Source: Cristatella mucedo (taxonomy: Eukaryota; Bryozoa; Phylactolaemata; Cristatellidae). From it: a stretch of 64,000 nucleotides of DNA. This document shows positions 12,601 to 26,000 of this stretch, piece after piece; position 1 is the stretch's first letter; each line of letters starts with the position of its first letter. Position numbers and translations under genes: made by a program. The notes under the pieces are model-generated. The model did no database searches. It was not told the DNA's origin and saw only the letters and a program-made list of their open reading frames with translations. The stretch lies in NCBI GenBank assembly GCA_009760855.2, contig WPIO01000033.1, positions 1,466,501-1,530,500 of the forward strand. Reading direction: 5' to 3'.

Positions 12601-15600
12601 TGCAATCATTAAGCCATTGGAATGCTTCGGGTGCGATAAGTGCCAACATAGAGATTCGGTTCTCTTAGGGGCTAAACAAATGAATTATTGCTTCTAAATT
12701 TTTCTCTATTAAGGTAGCTCTCTGGCCATCGGATTACTTATAAAAAGCACTGGGAGAGTCGGTTTCGTGGTGCCAGCTAATCAACAACGGCACCGATGCG
12801 GTCATCGTCGACGTGACAGTGTCGTTTGATGGTATCGATGATGCCCTGGTGGTGGTGGCCCGGAACAAGGTTAAGAAATAAGTGGCCACAGCCCGGTCTC
12901 TCCTGGCCGTTGGCTACCGGACGGCGGTGGTGAGGCCCTTCGTGGTCGGCACCTTCGGCAGCTGGTAGCCAGATCTTAAGGCCTGCCTGGCGGGCCTCTG
13001 CATTTCACGAATAATGGACATAATTGCCTCTCAGATGCCATTACCGGCTCAGAAGCCGTGTGGTCCCTGTACCTGAATCGAGAGTCTCGGGTACCACCTG
13101 CGTACCCCGGCAGGGCAGGGCTCTACTGGTTAACGTACATATATTCACACTTTCAATAAATCATAATATATACTAGGGGTCAGTCATAATCCCTCCACTG
13201 AAGCACTGTTCATTTACCATCTTAGGGTGCCATATTAATGTATGCTACCTGAGAGAGTCGTACATTTAACGACTATTGCTTCAATGATCTCACACAGAAG
13301 CCTTGGCACCAAGGTGGCTTGAAATGCACCAGTCCATGCTATCAATCAGGATCAACCATCTATGATACTGCCAATAGCACTATCTAATTATCGCTGCATC
13401 ATCAACATAATCAGCTCCTCGGGATACGACAGTCAAGACCAGCTCTTCGACCTGCTAGGATTATCCAGACCACATAGTGAAGACTACTGCTAAACACGGA
13501 GCTAAGAAGTGGCTTAAGAAAATGCAGAAAGAGGGGTGTAACAAAACACAAAAAGCACTGGCCAACCGGAGACCGGATTGGACTCAAGTCATTATAGATG
13601 CAAAGGAGTATCACAATGAGCACAGCACCCACCAGTGCTTTGGCCGTATCGCCGTTTTCAATACAGGCTTGCGTCAGTGCCACTAGGCAAGCTTCACTAG
13701 GCCGGTCCTGTGCTCCCACTGCTTTCTTAAGATGAGGCATCATGGCCCTGCAAGAAATGTTCAGGGCTAAGCGTTAGAGCGACACATCGAATTCACCACA
13801 GGTCTCACCCAGTGTGTCCAAGCTTGTAAAAATTGCAAGTGGAATTGCAAGCCAAGCCAAGTATGATAACACTATAAAAAAAATAGGCAAAAGCGTGCCA
13901 TCAACATAAGACTACCAGTACACAGTAAACATCAAGTAATTCCTGAAGACTGCCTATCATACAACCAGCCTTAAAAAATATATAATTCTTATGTATATCA
14001 TAGCATCCTAGGCAAATCGAGTCTCTATCCAGGTGCTTCACATATGCCTCCGAGTTCGACCCCACGACCTCGGTTGTCAAATGGGAGCACCTCAACCCCT
14101 GAGCCAATCCAGGGTGAGTCAATGCTCGATTCAGGAACAGGGAACACACGGCTTCTGAGCCGGAGATGGTATCTGAGAGGCAATTATGTCCATTATTCGT
14201 GAAATGCAGAGGTCCGCCAGGCAGGCTTCAAGATCTGGCTACCAGCTGCCGACCACGAAGGGCCTCACCACCGCCGTCCGGTAGCCAACGGCCAGGAGAG
14301 ACCGGGCTGTGGCCACTTATTTCTTAACCTTGTTCCGGGCCACCACCACCACCAGGGTATCCTCGATGCCGTCAAACGACACCGCCACGTCAACGATGAC
14401 CATCGGTGCCGTTGTAGATTAGCTAGCACCACGAAACGTCTCTCACAGTGCTTTTTATAAGTAATCCGATGGCCAGAAACCACCGTGATAGGCGAACGGC
14501 TGAAGTAAAGGCAATTATAAATTTAAACACAGGAGCCAAAAGGCCTACGAGAAAGGTACTATTGTGAGCGACTACTTCACCTCTGGTGGGACACAAACTA
14601 GCAGCCTTTAGTTTCTTTGACCAATGTCCTAACAAGTATAATAGACATGTAATTCCACTATGATTCGGCAAAGCAAATCCAAAACCAGTGAGCTCTAGAA
14701 GGAATTCATATAAATATGAAACTTAATCAAGTTTGAGAAAGTCATGCACAAAAATACTATCGCAGAGTAGGATTAATATGGAGACGCAGTAAATGTACCA
14801 GATTGTACATACTGCCACAGCGGTTGGTTGGGCTATTAAGTGCAGAAATACATGTACAATTAACTTGTTTCACATGGGTATGGAAACAGTTTCGGTTTTT
14901 GAAATATAGTTTTTAGCAGTTCAGAAAACGGTAAAGTAAGATTTTTTGGATGTGCCAGATATACCTATCTAGAAAAATGCATCTTCAAAACTATCGGGCA
15001 CTAGTTTGGGGAATGTTAAAGGTTTGAGATTGCTTGTTTTGCGCATGCACAAACATAGGCCAGATCTGGTTTGAGTATATGCAAGACATCGGTAGTGCAG
15101 TTAAAGCAAGAAACTAGCTCACTACTTTTCCTGACGACAAAAGAACCGTAGAACACTACAAAATTGCTTTAGAAGTCTTAGCAAGCACATGAGATGCCAA
15201 AACCATGGTGACCTGCATGAGTTAGAATGTGTTCCTTAAATTTATGAGACGGTAGTTTAATTTAATTGTTTAATTATTAATTTAGAATGCACTTAACAAT
15301 CTAAGATTGTCAAAACCTACGACACAATTTTAAATAATTCTTCAATTCCCTGTTTACCAGAAAACGCTGTTGGATTTTTCCCTTTCCACAGAGCCATACA
15401 ATTTTAGCATCTCTTCGAACCATATCAAGCTTATGGTTGTGAATGCTCAAATTAGCATGTTTCAAACTCTCGATATTGCTTTAAAAAAATGCCCAAAACA
15501 GTTAGTAAGATACATTTTCAGAGTCAGAAACTGGATGCATGGTGAGATACATTTTATAGAGTCGGATACTGGATGCATCTAGTAAATCTTACTTCCCAGT

Positions 15601-18600
15601 GCCCTGAGTACTAAAAAATGATATCAGCCGAGAAAGGTGACTATGTCGTTAGCCAGAAATTGTCCCAGCTACAACAAAAGCAGGGTCATTCGCATATTTT
15701 TCACCTGGTAAGATAACTTGGTTTTTAGCATGTACGATTTATACAAATATTGCTAACTAATGCAAATCATATGCTCTGATAAAATTTTGTTGGCATTCAT
15801 ACCATGAAAAATCTGAATTATCAGAGATTAAAGGTCGATTCTCAGGGTGTGTAGATTTTTCGGGCCAGCACTGTATCTTACTAAGTGTTCAGTGTAAGCA
15901 CAGGTTACTGAAAAGAACCAATGCTGATTCTTTTGTTGAAGACCTGAGCTTATGTGCCATGTCTAGATTTTTTTTTTCAAAACTACATCACCGATGGGCA
16001 GGGGTTGTCGGTATAAAAAGTCACAACCGCAGAGGCTGGTACTATCATATTGTTTATGGGGGCCGAGGTAAACAGAGAATTGTCCCCAGCAATTAAGAGA
16101 GAAGCCGAACTAGCACTCAGCACAGCATAAAGTAGGAGGATGCCTTGTGACCATAGGAAGAATGCTGGTCAGTTCCGGACGGAACATCAGACCAACCAAG
16201 TGACAATACATTAAAATGTATCCATCATAACCGTAATTAACTTAAGTTCAGTTAGTAGTCATTGCAGTGACTGAGTTTGCCAAGGGAGACAATCAATTAA
16301 GAAATGTTTGTTAATTGAAACGATATCAGCTTAATTCAAATCGACTCATGATTGCACATCCTTGTTAGACGAGCAGTTGGCAACCCAACCAATATCAAGA
16401 AATTAGTTTCATTTTGACTACCCTTGATTATGTAGTAATGACCAGCCACCAAATTTTGCAACGTGGTGATAATAAGTACACTTAAAAAAAATATTAACAC
16501 AGCAGCCCCATATAAGTAAATCTATTTCTTGGCACTTTAGATATGATGGAAGAGAAGCAAGCAAAATGGTTGGTAATAACATGCACAATTTCAGCATGCA
16601 AAATAATAGAAAGGAACATGACATAGATGGAGCAAAGACTGTAAGGAACTTTCAGGCTTTTTAACTTCTTTTTAAACGTCCTTAAGTCAGGCGACATTGT
16701 ATTGTCAGACGAAAGTGAGCTCCAGGCTTTGCGAGCACATGAGCCAAAGGTCTCCGAAGGATTAGAGGTTCCTTAGAACTACAGCCAAGTGACCGAGTCA
16801 GAGAAACAGGTGGTACAATAAGACGTCTCATTAGAAAGTATGGCATGCATGTATTTCAGATAGATAAACTGGAGGAAGAGAATGATGGGAACTATAACCG
16901 AGTCAGCAATCAACACAGCAGCTTTTAAGCACACCGAATCGTATGAGTAAGAACAGCACACTACCCATGCCTTTTGCAAACGCCAATATTGTATTGCACA
17001 GGCAAGCTGTCGTAGGGTTTGCTGCTGTTAATTTTCACTTTGGCATACACTGCTGTGAACATATCCCCAAATATTGTTTCTTAGTTTGCAGAACTGTTGC
17101 ATATCCAAGGGCTGAGTTTCACACATTCTCTGCAGCACTTTCTCAGTCCACATGCAGTCACACCTTTGTCTTGGAGGATGATCGGCTTGTTGGAGCTTAA
17201 ACCAAACTCAAATGCTCAAGAGCAGTTGGACGAGTATAAAGATAACTGCAAACCAGCTTCTTACCACGCTCGGTTGAAATCACCACCGTTTAGGCAGGTC
17301 ATGATTAGATAGCCATACATCTCTCCATTCAGACTGAAAAAATCAAAAGCATGTATTGTACCATCAGTTTACTAGAGCAGAACAAGGCAGCCATGTGAGC
17401 CAAATCTCGCATCCACAAGTAACGTTGGTACGATCAGGGTGTTCAACAATCACTGAAAGATTTCGATGTGGTCTCAATCCAGAAATAGTCAACTTCATTG
17501 GTATATCATGGTGTCTAACTGATAGTGAGAGATGACTATGAAGGGATAAGCAGACACAAGGAACACAACCATCTACGCAAAAGACAATGTCTATTTTACA
17601 CGTAACAGCTGATTTATGGCCTTCTGGCATGTATAGAAGCTTCAGGCATCCGGTGTTTTATCTCGGAGGGTACAGGCTTCAGGCCAGGAATTGCATGCTT
17701 TGAACATTTTGAGATATTGTACATCAAAACTACCTTTCTGCTCACCTGACCGACTCCTAAATATAGCAGAGCATATTAAAAAAAAAATTCAGTTAATGTT
17801 TAAAGTACAGTTCATTTAGTTGTCCTCAGTATTATGCTAGGATACGAGGCCCTGCTATGCAACAGCCTACAGTCCTTTTGGCTATGCGACCGTGAATTAA
17901 TAAGAAGAGGTCGTATAGGCTACAGCCGTTGGCTAGTAGCCCAGAGGCAAGCAGCACGGTGGCTAAAATCGGCATCCTGCTAGTAGCAGTGAATCAAAAA
18001 TTCTCACCTGATAGCATCAAGAAGCAACAAAGCGGCTCTCTAGATTCGCTCACTGGCTACGTGCAGCTACACATTAAGCCACAATATGCCAGGTACAGCA
18101 TGGCGGAGGGCTGGCATGTATTTTCTCAGATGACCGCCAATCAAACACACTGCTAGGTACTTCGCCAGGGTTTGATATGGCATTTACGTGCTACATGAGC
18201 ACACTTCTGAACTAGCAACAATTAAACAACGAGAAATGGTTAGACAAGCATGCCACAGCCAGCCATAAATATCAATTAAGAAATGTTTGTTAATTGAAAC
18301 GATATCAGCTTAATTCAAATCGACTCATGATTGCACATCCTTGTTAGACAAGCAGTTGGTAACCCAACCAATATCAAGCCCATGCTTGGCATATCCCCAA
18401 TCATGAATCAACATACTTGTTGCATGACGGTACAGAAAGAGGTATTTATCCTTCGAAACAGATGGCAATTCTGCTGTGCATTGCACAATGGGCATGTGCA
18501 TAAAAATATTTGTCACATGGACAACGTGAACAGCACGTATTAGACTCAGAAAAAAGAATGCAGTCTAACGCCATTAAAGAAGTATAGCAGTCAAGCATGC

Positions 18601-19972
18601 CCGTTTTTACACAAACATAATGCCACTTACACAAGCCTCGTGGTACGTTTTGCCTCTTCTGCTTCAAGTACGTATAATCGAATTCGATCAGTCAACAAGA
18701 CAAGGCCATTCTGAACCTGCAGCCATCAAGTGGTAACGTTGCTGACAGCCGTCAGGACCGGGTTGGCTAAGCCATCAAGATGGATTACGGCATGAGTAAG
18801 GAGCAGCAGCCACACAATCAACCCTGCGACCAGCTAATCGCCAAAATTGCAAGGAAATATTGAGCAAACAGGGCTAAGCAGCTATTTAACACATGAAGTA
18901 CCACAATTCTTCACCACAACAAGAACCAAACTGGTGTATACTTCTAGCAAAATTGGTAATATGTAGCCAGCAATGCAGGATGTTAGTGACTTCGTAGTCT
19001 ACAAGCAAAAACAAGCATCTACACAATACCGAGCACCTCTACATAAAATAACCGTAAGGTTGAATCACCAACCGTATTTATGCAGACCTACCATAGCCCT
19101 ATGGGATATGTGGGTGGCAGTTCTTATGATCGCATGATTTTTGAAAATTTATTTGAGTGACCACTTATTCGGCCAGTACTAATATGTGCCACATCTGCCT
19201 CAGCAGCTACGGACAGCAATGGCTAACTAATGACTCGACTAACTTCTCAGTCCTCTCTCAACTACATTACGGTAATAATGTTTGGTGAGGCTAACAAAAC
19301 ATTCTACCAGTCAAAACAGTACGAATGTGATACTTAGATGCTATTCAATCCAAGACAATCAGCACGGATACCATTTGCAGAGATCTGGAATGGCTCTTAG
19401 GCAAACAGAGGTAGCAGGTCGCACGAAATTCTCAGTCTGGCCCACAACACCTGCCACTACTGAGCAACTTAGACCCAGGTGACTTGCTATAGTAGTATCA
19501 ATCTCAACGAAACTAGAGATGTGCCGGTGTTTAAGCCAAGCAGGATGCTAACACTTGACTTGAATGAAAGGGCAGGCAAGTCGTCAAGCTGCTGGGGAAG
19601 TCTCTTGTGGGTGTTTCAAAGGGATAGATCAAGTCCACCTTTAATGTCGGTACACCTATGCTAATACCCACACGTCAACAAAAAATCGGCTCCTTTTTTT
19701 CGTTTACCTACTGTCGGCACCAGCCGGTTTTGGTCTGAAGGACCAACACTCAAGAATAACTACATCAATTTCGTATAGATTGATGCTATCTTTTCTCCAA
19801 TTACTACACGATGGCACTTCCTTTACAGCTGCCAGTTGTTTGGTACTCACTTCCCCGACCGTGCTCTTGCTAATTCAGCCATGTTTCTCAGTTCGAATAG
19901 CAGTGCAAAGAAGGCAGGTCGAAGCCAGGAATCGAGAAGTTTCTTATGGTTATTTAACAGTGGGGAGGAAGG

Positions 19973-20070
<98 letters not shown>

Positions 20071-23000
20071 CAAGTTAATGATGCTACTCTAGAAGCTCAT
20101 GATTGTTTTAACAGGTGCAAAGCGCTAGTTCATTTTCAAGACCGTCTGCAGCACCAGTCAAAGTCACTCCATGTTCACGACTAACATAGGTATCGCATCG
20201 ACCAGCTAACAGTATTACTAGCTTCCATGTCTTAACCTGGTTGGACCACAGCAAACCTTCCATAGAAAGGTCGCAAACAAACATAGACAAAAATGCCACC
20301 AAGGTCTCTGCACTTAGCGATATTCTATGTAAGAAAGTATTGCCTGGGTGGTAAAACTGCAAGCATATTACCCTGAAGGCAAAACCCAGTAGCCACGAGC
20401 TCCATGCTGAACACAGACATAAGCCACCATTTCCACTTTAATCGTCAGTACCTTCCACGGCTGTGTTTCTCGATATCGAACTGGTACAGCAGTACCTGCC
20501 ACTCAAGCCATTGGGTCCTCTTTTAGAAACTATTGGTATCAGACGCTTATGTTCAGCAGGTTTTATGCTGCAAAGTTCACTTACACAATACGTAACAACA
20601 TGCTGTCACCTATCGACTGTCGGCTCTGGTACTTGCCTTCCAGCTAAACACTGCCACTACTTCTTAGCTTTTTACTTCTTTGACTGTTCCTTATTTGAGC
20701 TATGATCCTTGGTACTGCTTTATTTGTGCAACTTCAACGTTGGCCAGCAAGTGTGCACCGAACGTTGCTTTGTCCACTCCAGCAAAACAACGGCACAGCC
20801 TATACATAACATGGCTCCTTCAGAAGGCAATGGATACCCAAAAACGTCGAGAAAACGCCTAATGCATGAGATGCACCATGCATCAGCCAGATAGTACCAT
20901 AGAGAGACCCGGGAATTGAACAGCATACCAAGAAGCACGTAAGCATGCAATAAACATGTGGTAGAGGTAAAAGAAGTTCGAGCAACAACACAAACAAGCA
21001 GCATCGTTTTGCTGAGTCGTTAAGCTCCTTACCACTGAATCGTTCTTCTTAGCAGCCATGAGTTTCATTAAACTTGTTGATATATTAGTTCTTGATGCAA
21101 TGTCCAGAGACACGATGCCTTGAACGAGAAAAGAGCGCATAAAAAACTTAAACGAAGCTCCGAGACCAGTGGCTGCTGTGCCCAAAATTAAAAAAAACCC
21201 AGTTCTGCAAGATAGCCAAAGATTAAATAATAGCGCCACTTTCATCAGCAACTATAATCACTGCATCCAACAAGCTAAACTGCACTACAGTGCAAAGAGA
21301 CACCAACCGAAATTATAAGCGAATGAGCTAGATTTGACACACACGTGTCTACGCTTGCTCTCACACATGCCAGAGATGAGACGTAAGCTTGCACTAGGAA
21401 ATGAATGAACTGCACACGCGCTCCGAACGACCATTCAGCATCTATCTCTCGGTAAATTTGAGGGGGATAATAGCTGCCGAAAAATCTTACATTTAATGCA
21501 TAAGGAAGATGAAACATCTGCACAAGGTAAATCGGCTGGTTACTACATTTTCACGAACAACCTGAGGATTTGCATTGACAGAATCGTTTAAGTAGTTCCC
21601 AGCAACAAAGGAAGTAAAGTGCTCAGCCTTGACTGAGCATGCCCAAATGTCCACCGTGTTTGTCTCTCACGGAAAGGCGCTACAGTGCAAAGCCTGTCCT
21701 CAAAGTGGGACTAAATGCAGAACGATATGCCAAACTCTGTGAGCTCAGCAACCTCCAAGAAAAAGCTTTCCACACCAATGAGCTTATTTTTGAGTGAACA
21801 GCCATTTTCGAAGTCACTGTATGGTTTTATTGCACAGCAGCTCCCAAGTGTCCACTGGAAAGGTGCAGTTGCAAGCTGGTTGCCTTTCCCCTGCATTCAG
21901 TACTCAAGAACGAGTTCCCTTTCAGAAAGGCATTGTGGTGAACGCCTGAGAGATGTACATACGGTGCACGAATCCCCAGGCGTAGCGAAGCTTTATTCCC
22001 ACCCGTTTATGGCTCTTGTATTAGTCACATCAATGCCTTGGGTCGTCCTCCACCACGTCCTATGAGGTCACAAAGCCACATACCCTACCGATCTTATGAT
22101 CACAACAATAAGCAGCACACAAAGCAAGAAGACAAAGCAGGCAATAGCCAAAAAGCAAACGATAAAGAACACCGATCGGCCTATCACACAGGTAGCTACC
22201 ATCCCATCCCTACGATGAAGTCATCCAGACATAACCGCCCAGCCTTCGTCCAAGCCACTTCAAAGAGACATGTTATACCCAAACCCCATCGTCGGAATGC
22301 ATTTGCCACTGCGCATAGCAATGACCTTTATAGCAACGCTGTTCTGTTCTTCTATAACTGCCAGCTAGCCGTTAGGTGTAGCGAAATACGATGCGACTGC
22401 CACACCTCTGACGGCAACTGCACTTCGGGGGGGGGGGCCTGCAGCTGGCACTGTCCACTCATAGACATTTGCATGGCACGATGTCATTGTTCATGTTCAT
22501 AGCAATGTTTTCAATGAAAGAGTCTGTGCCACGTAGCCCACATGGTTCCATTTAGAGAACTTTGTTGAACACTGTAGCCACGATCTTAGGAGCACGGTCT
22601 ACACGAAACCCGGATGTATCAAGCAACAGCAGAGTCCTTGGTATTCAACTTCCTGATATTGAGAGAGTGCCAAGTCCATATAAAGCTGCAAGATATACCC
22701 TGCCTAAGCCGATTCTTTTCATATTATTGCCCATCTGTCTCCAGCCTTGATCTTACCAACATGGATGCCACAACGAGCAGTATGACCCAGCACACACTGC
22801 TGCTGTTTATGAAAGTCATAAATATGCCTTAACTTTGACTTATTAAAGCTGATGACAGCCATAAGGGGTTCGAGCCGTGATGGCTCACTAGGTAAGGCGG
22901 TTGCTTTTCACGACCTCGGGCCCAAGGTCGTGGGTTCGAATCCTGTGGTGGGCGATCCTTTATCACCGCTGCAAGCGGTGGTGATAGCCGTCAAGGCTCT

Positions 23001-26000
23001 TCTGTCGCTATACAAAAAGAGGCTGCTAAATTAGCTTGTATTTATTTTAAGCCGTAGCAATCACCTTTGAAAGGCATCAACCAGCTGAGAGGAATTTATT
23101 TCTTGACCTTGGTCTGAAAGTCTGCCCATGTATACATACTAAACGAAATGATATGATGCTATCTGACTTGGAAGCACGACAAATCAGCATTGTCTGCCCA
23201 TATTCAATTGTGGGCCCATGATACAGCACGAAATACAGCTGTGAAATTGCTATCGACGAAACACGGTAGCTGGGAAGCAAGCCGCTGCTAGTTGGTAGGA
23301 TGAATGCACTGGCTAAGAAATGCTCTCATTTTCTAGATCTGCGGCCATTCCTAATCGGATAGCTGCATCATTTATACTGTTTCCTGTAAACGATCACCGT
23401 TTTTCTCCAGTTCCACTCACAACTATGTTGGCCCAAAAATAGTCGATAGCCACACGCTGTACCAACTTTCAGTGCCAAGTGATTTTCAACATGATCCAGC
23501 TGCTGGGTTTTTTGCCCCAGTCAAGGGCGGAGCCAGGATTTCAGGCAAGGGTACAGGTTGAGGGGGCAATGGTTCAGGTTTTGGGGGGCAAGGGTCCCTT
23601 GCCCCCAAGACCCGGGGAACTTTTGCCCCGGGATATAGGTACTTTCCTCTGTCCATGGGGGGGGGGGCAAATGCCCCCCTGCCACTGAGCCCCAGTTATG
23701 TCACGGCCCTGAGCAGAGTCGCCTTCCACAAGGCCCACAGGGACTCACACACTCATAAGTCATAAGAACAACATTTGAGATATACAAGCCACCATCAACA
23801 TTTACAGACCTGCTGCATGAATATGGAGCACTTGACATGGCCTGTGACTCCGGTGCCAATGGCTAGGATCCTAACAACTGTCCAATTCCAACAGACATTA
23901 GGACTGTGATAGTTTGAATGTACTGTATGCATTTTAGATGCCTTAATCTCTGCATCGGGCACATCTCACAAAAAGCTGAAAGCATACAGACCTGATTGCA
24001 CTACTATCTTGCTAGTGCAAGAGCTTACATGTCATTAGCGCTCCTATTAACTAACACTGACTTGATATTGAACACCGTGTCACTACAAAGTGATTATTTT
24101 CGTGATCTAGTCAAGCTATTTGCAATAAATAACTATAAACTCCAGTAATCATGATTTAAGAATTTTGAAAATTTGCAGGGGCTTATTAAAGCTGCATCAC
24201 GTATTTTTTATTTACTAATCCTAAGCACATCTATTGGCGATATGAAGCACAGATAGACATAGCTCGTCTAAATCGTTTTACATATGCTACATTCAGATTT
24301 TTGCTTTTAAATAGCATTCTTTTGCCTTTTAAAGAATCTATGGCACATACACACAACCCTTCGATAAACAAAAAACAATGACATGATGATCTCTGCATGT
24401 GTATTCGAACATAAAAGTTACATTACATTTGCAACACGATGACACCTAAAAAATAAATTTCTAATCTTGTATACATATATGCAGAAACAGCTGCACCGAC
24501 AACATAATGCATTGTATATAGCACCATCCCAACTTGGCAGAGGGATATCCCAGTGGTGTTCAGAAAAGAAGAATAACATGGCTTGGCGTTAATGGGATTT
24601 AAACCCACAATCTTGCACGTTGGAGGCTAACTCCAAACCTCTTGCTAAGTTTCGACAGACGTACACAGCAAGGCAGAAAAATTTTAAATACTTACTCGAC
24701 CAAACTTCGGGTAAGTACTGATAGCCCTCATAAAGCTCGACCGTTGATAAAAGCAGCTCCATCCCTGCATAACCAGAAACCCAAATCTACAAAGACAAGG
24801 GGTAAGCATGCAGAAAATACAGAGCTGCTGCAGCTGACTACGAGTGTAGAGGTAAAAGATTTTTCAGCAGCGACACAGGGTGACAGAAACTCAGAGCAAT
24901 TGACCTGGCATTTGACGAGCAGAACCAGCACCAGCACGAACCACGTGGGTCAATTTAAATACCTCTTGGTGCTCCTGAAGAACTATTGATTCAGCAACCC
25001 CAATAAATCACACCAGGACAGAGAAAGTGCAGCACAGGGCCCAAAACAAAATATATTAGGCAGCACCCACAGACTAATTTCTTCAAACACAAAACACATT
25101 CCTAAAAATATCGTCTCTCATAACTAACTCGAGATTTTCGAAATACCAAGTCCTAACACCAAGGTCAGCAAATTATTTAGCAACACTAAAACATCGACTG
25201 GAAAATGGCAGATAGCAAGAAAGCTAATGAAAGCATCAGCAATAGGAAAATATTCACAGAAGCAAGTTTGCTGGATGGCTTTTGCTTGATGGACAAAATA
25301 GGATTTCTCACTGAAGGACTCAAGCCCACGACCCGGGTCGTGAACAGCGAGCACCTTGCCTCTGGGCTACCGCAGCAAGCACCCGTAAGCAGACAATGGA
25401 CAATTCATACGGACTAAGAAAATGCTGTGGGGAAAAGGTGCATTTTTAGCTTCTCTTTAGATGTAGTTAATTAAGAGGGATATCTGTAGTTAGACGTGAG
25501 TGAGTTCCAGGCATTGGAAACAAACTTTCCTTTGCAGCAAATGTAAAGCACCCAGAAAGAGATTGAGTTCTCTGAGGGCGCTTTATCAAGTGCATTATTA
25601 TTATTATTATTAACAAACTACAGACACGGTCACTGAAGGATTCGAGGTTAGTTATAGACACAGCTATACGACCCGAGTCAGAAAATCAGGTGGTATGATG
25701 CCTACCCTGATTACGACGTAGCTTGGATAGGTAGACCGGTGCAAGAGAATGAAGAGACTTAAAAGTGAGTGACAAAATCTTTAGGTCGATACAGTGTTTG
25801 ATAGGGAGCTATGGTGTGACATGGCAACTATGACGTTCACGACAGATATGCTTACCTATAGAGTTTCCGGAAAGTCGGTTTACAAGGCAGATCACATTGA
25901 CACAAAACTTGGCAACCCGCTTGCTGCAAGTGCACTCACATTCGGTACCAGCTTCCGGTACATCGCCATCACTTTGTCAAGAGGCTCAACTTCAGCGACC

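Noticed and set aside
20230-20330. Another candidate for the missing PTCD3 stretch (LVAFLSMFVCDLSMEGLLW)
   Set aside because: Has a good acceptor (TTTCTTACATAG) but enters in phase 2 after an exon ending in phase 0.
20701-20800. Possible extra PTCD3 exon on the minus strand (VDKATFGAHLLANVEVAQIK)
   Set aside because: The frame looks coding-like and lies in the right interval, but available acceptors give the wrong phase and no good donor follows.
22876-22955. A functional tRNA gene
   Set aside because: Has A- and B-box-like words but no closed acceptor stem, is one of several diverged copies, and continues into a common 3' unit, so it is a SINE.
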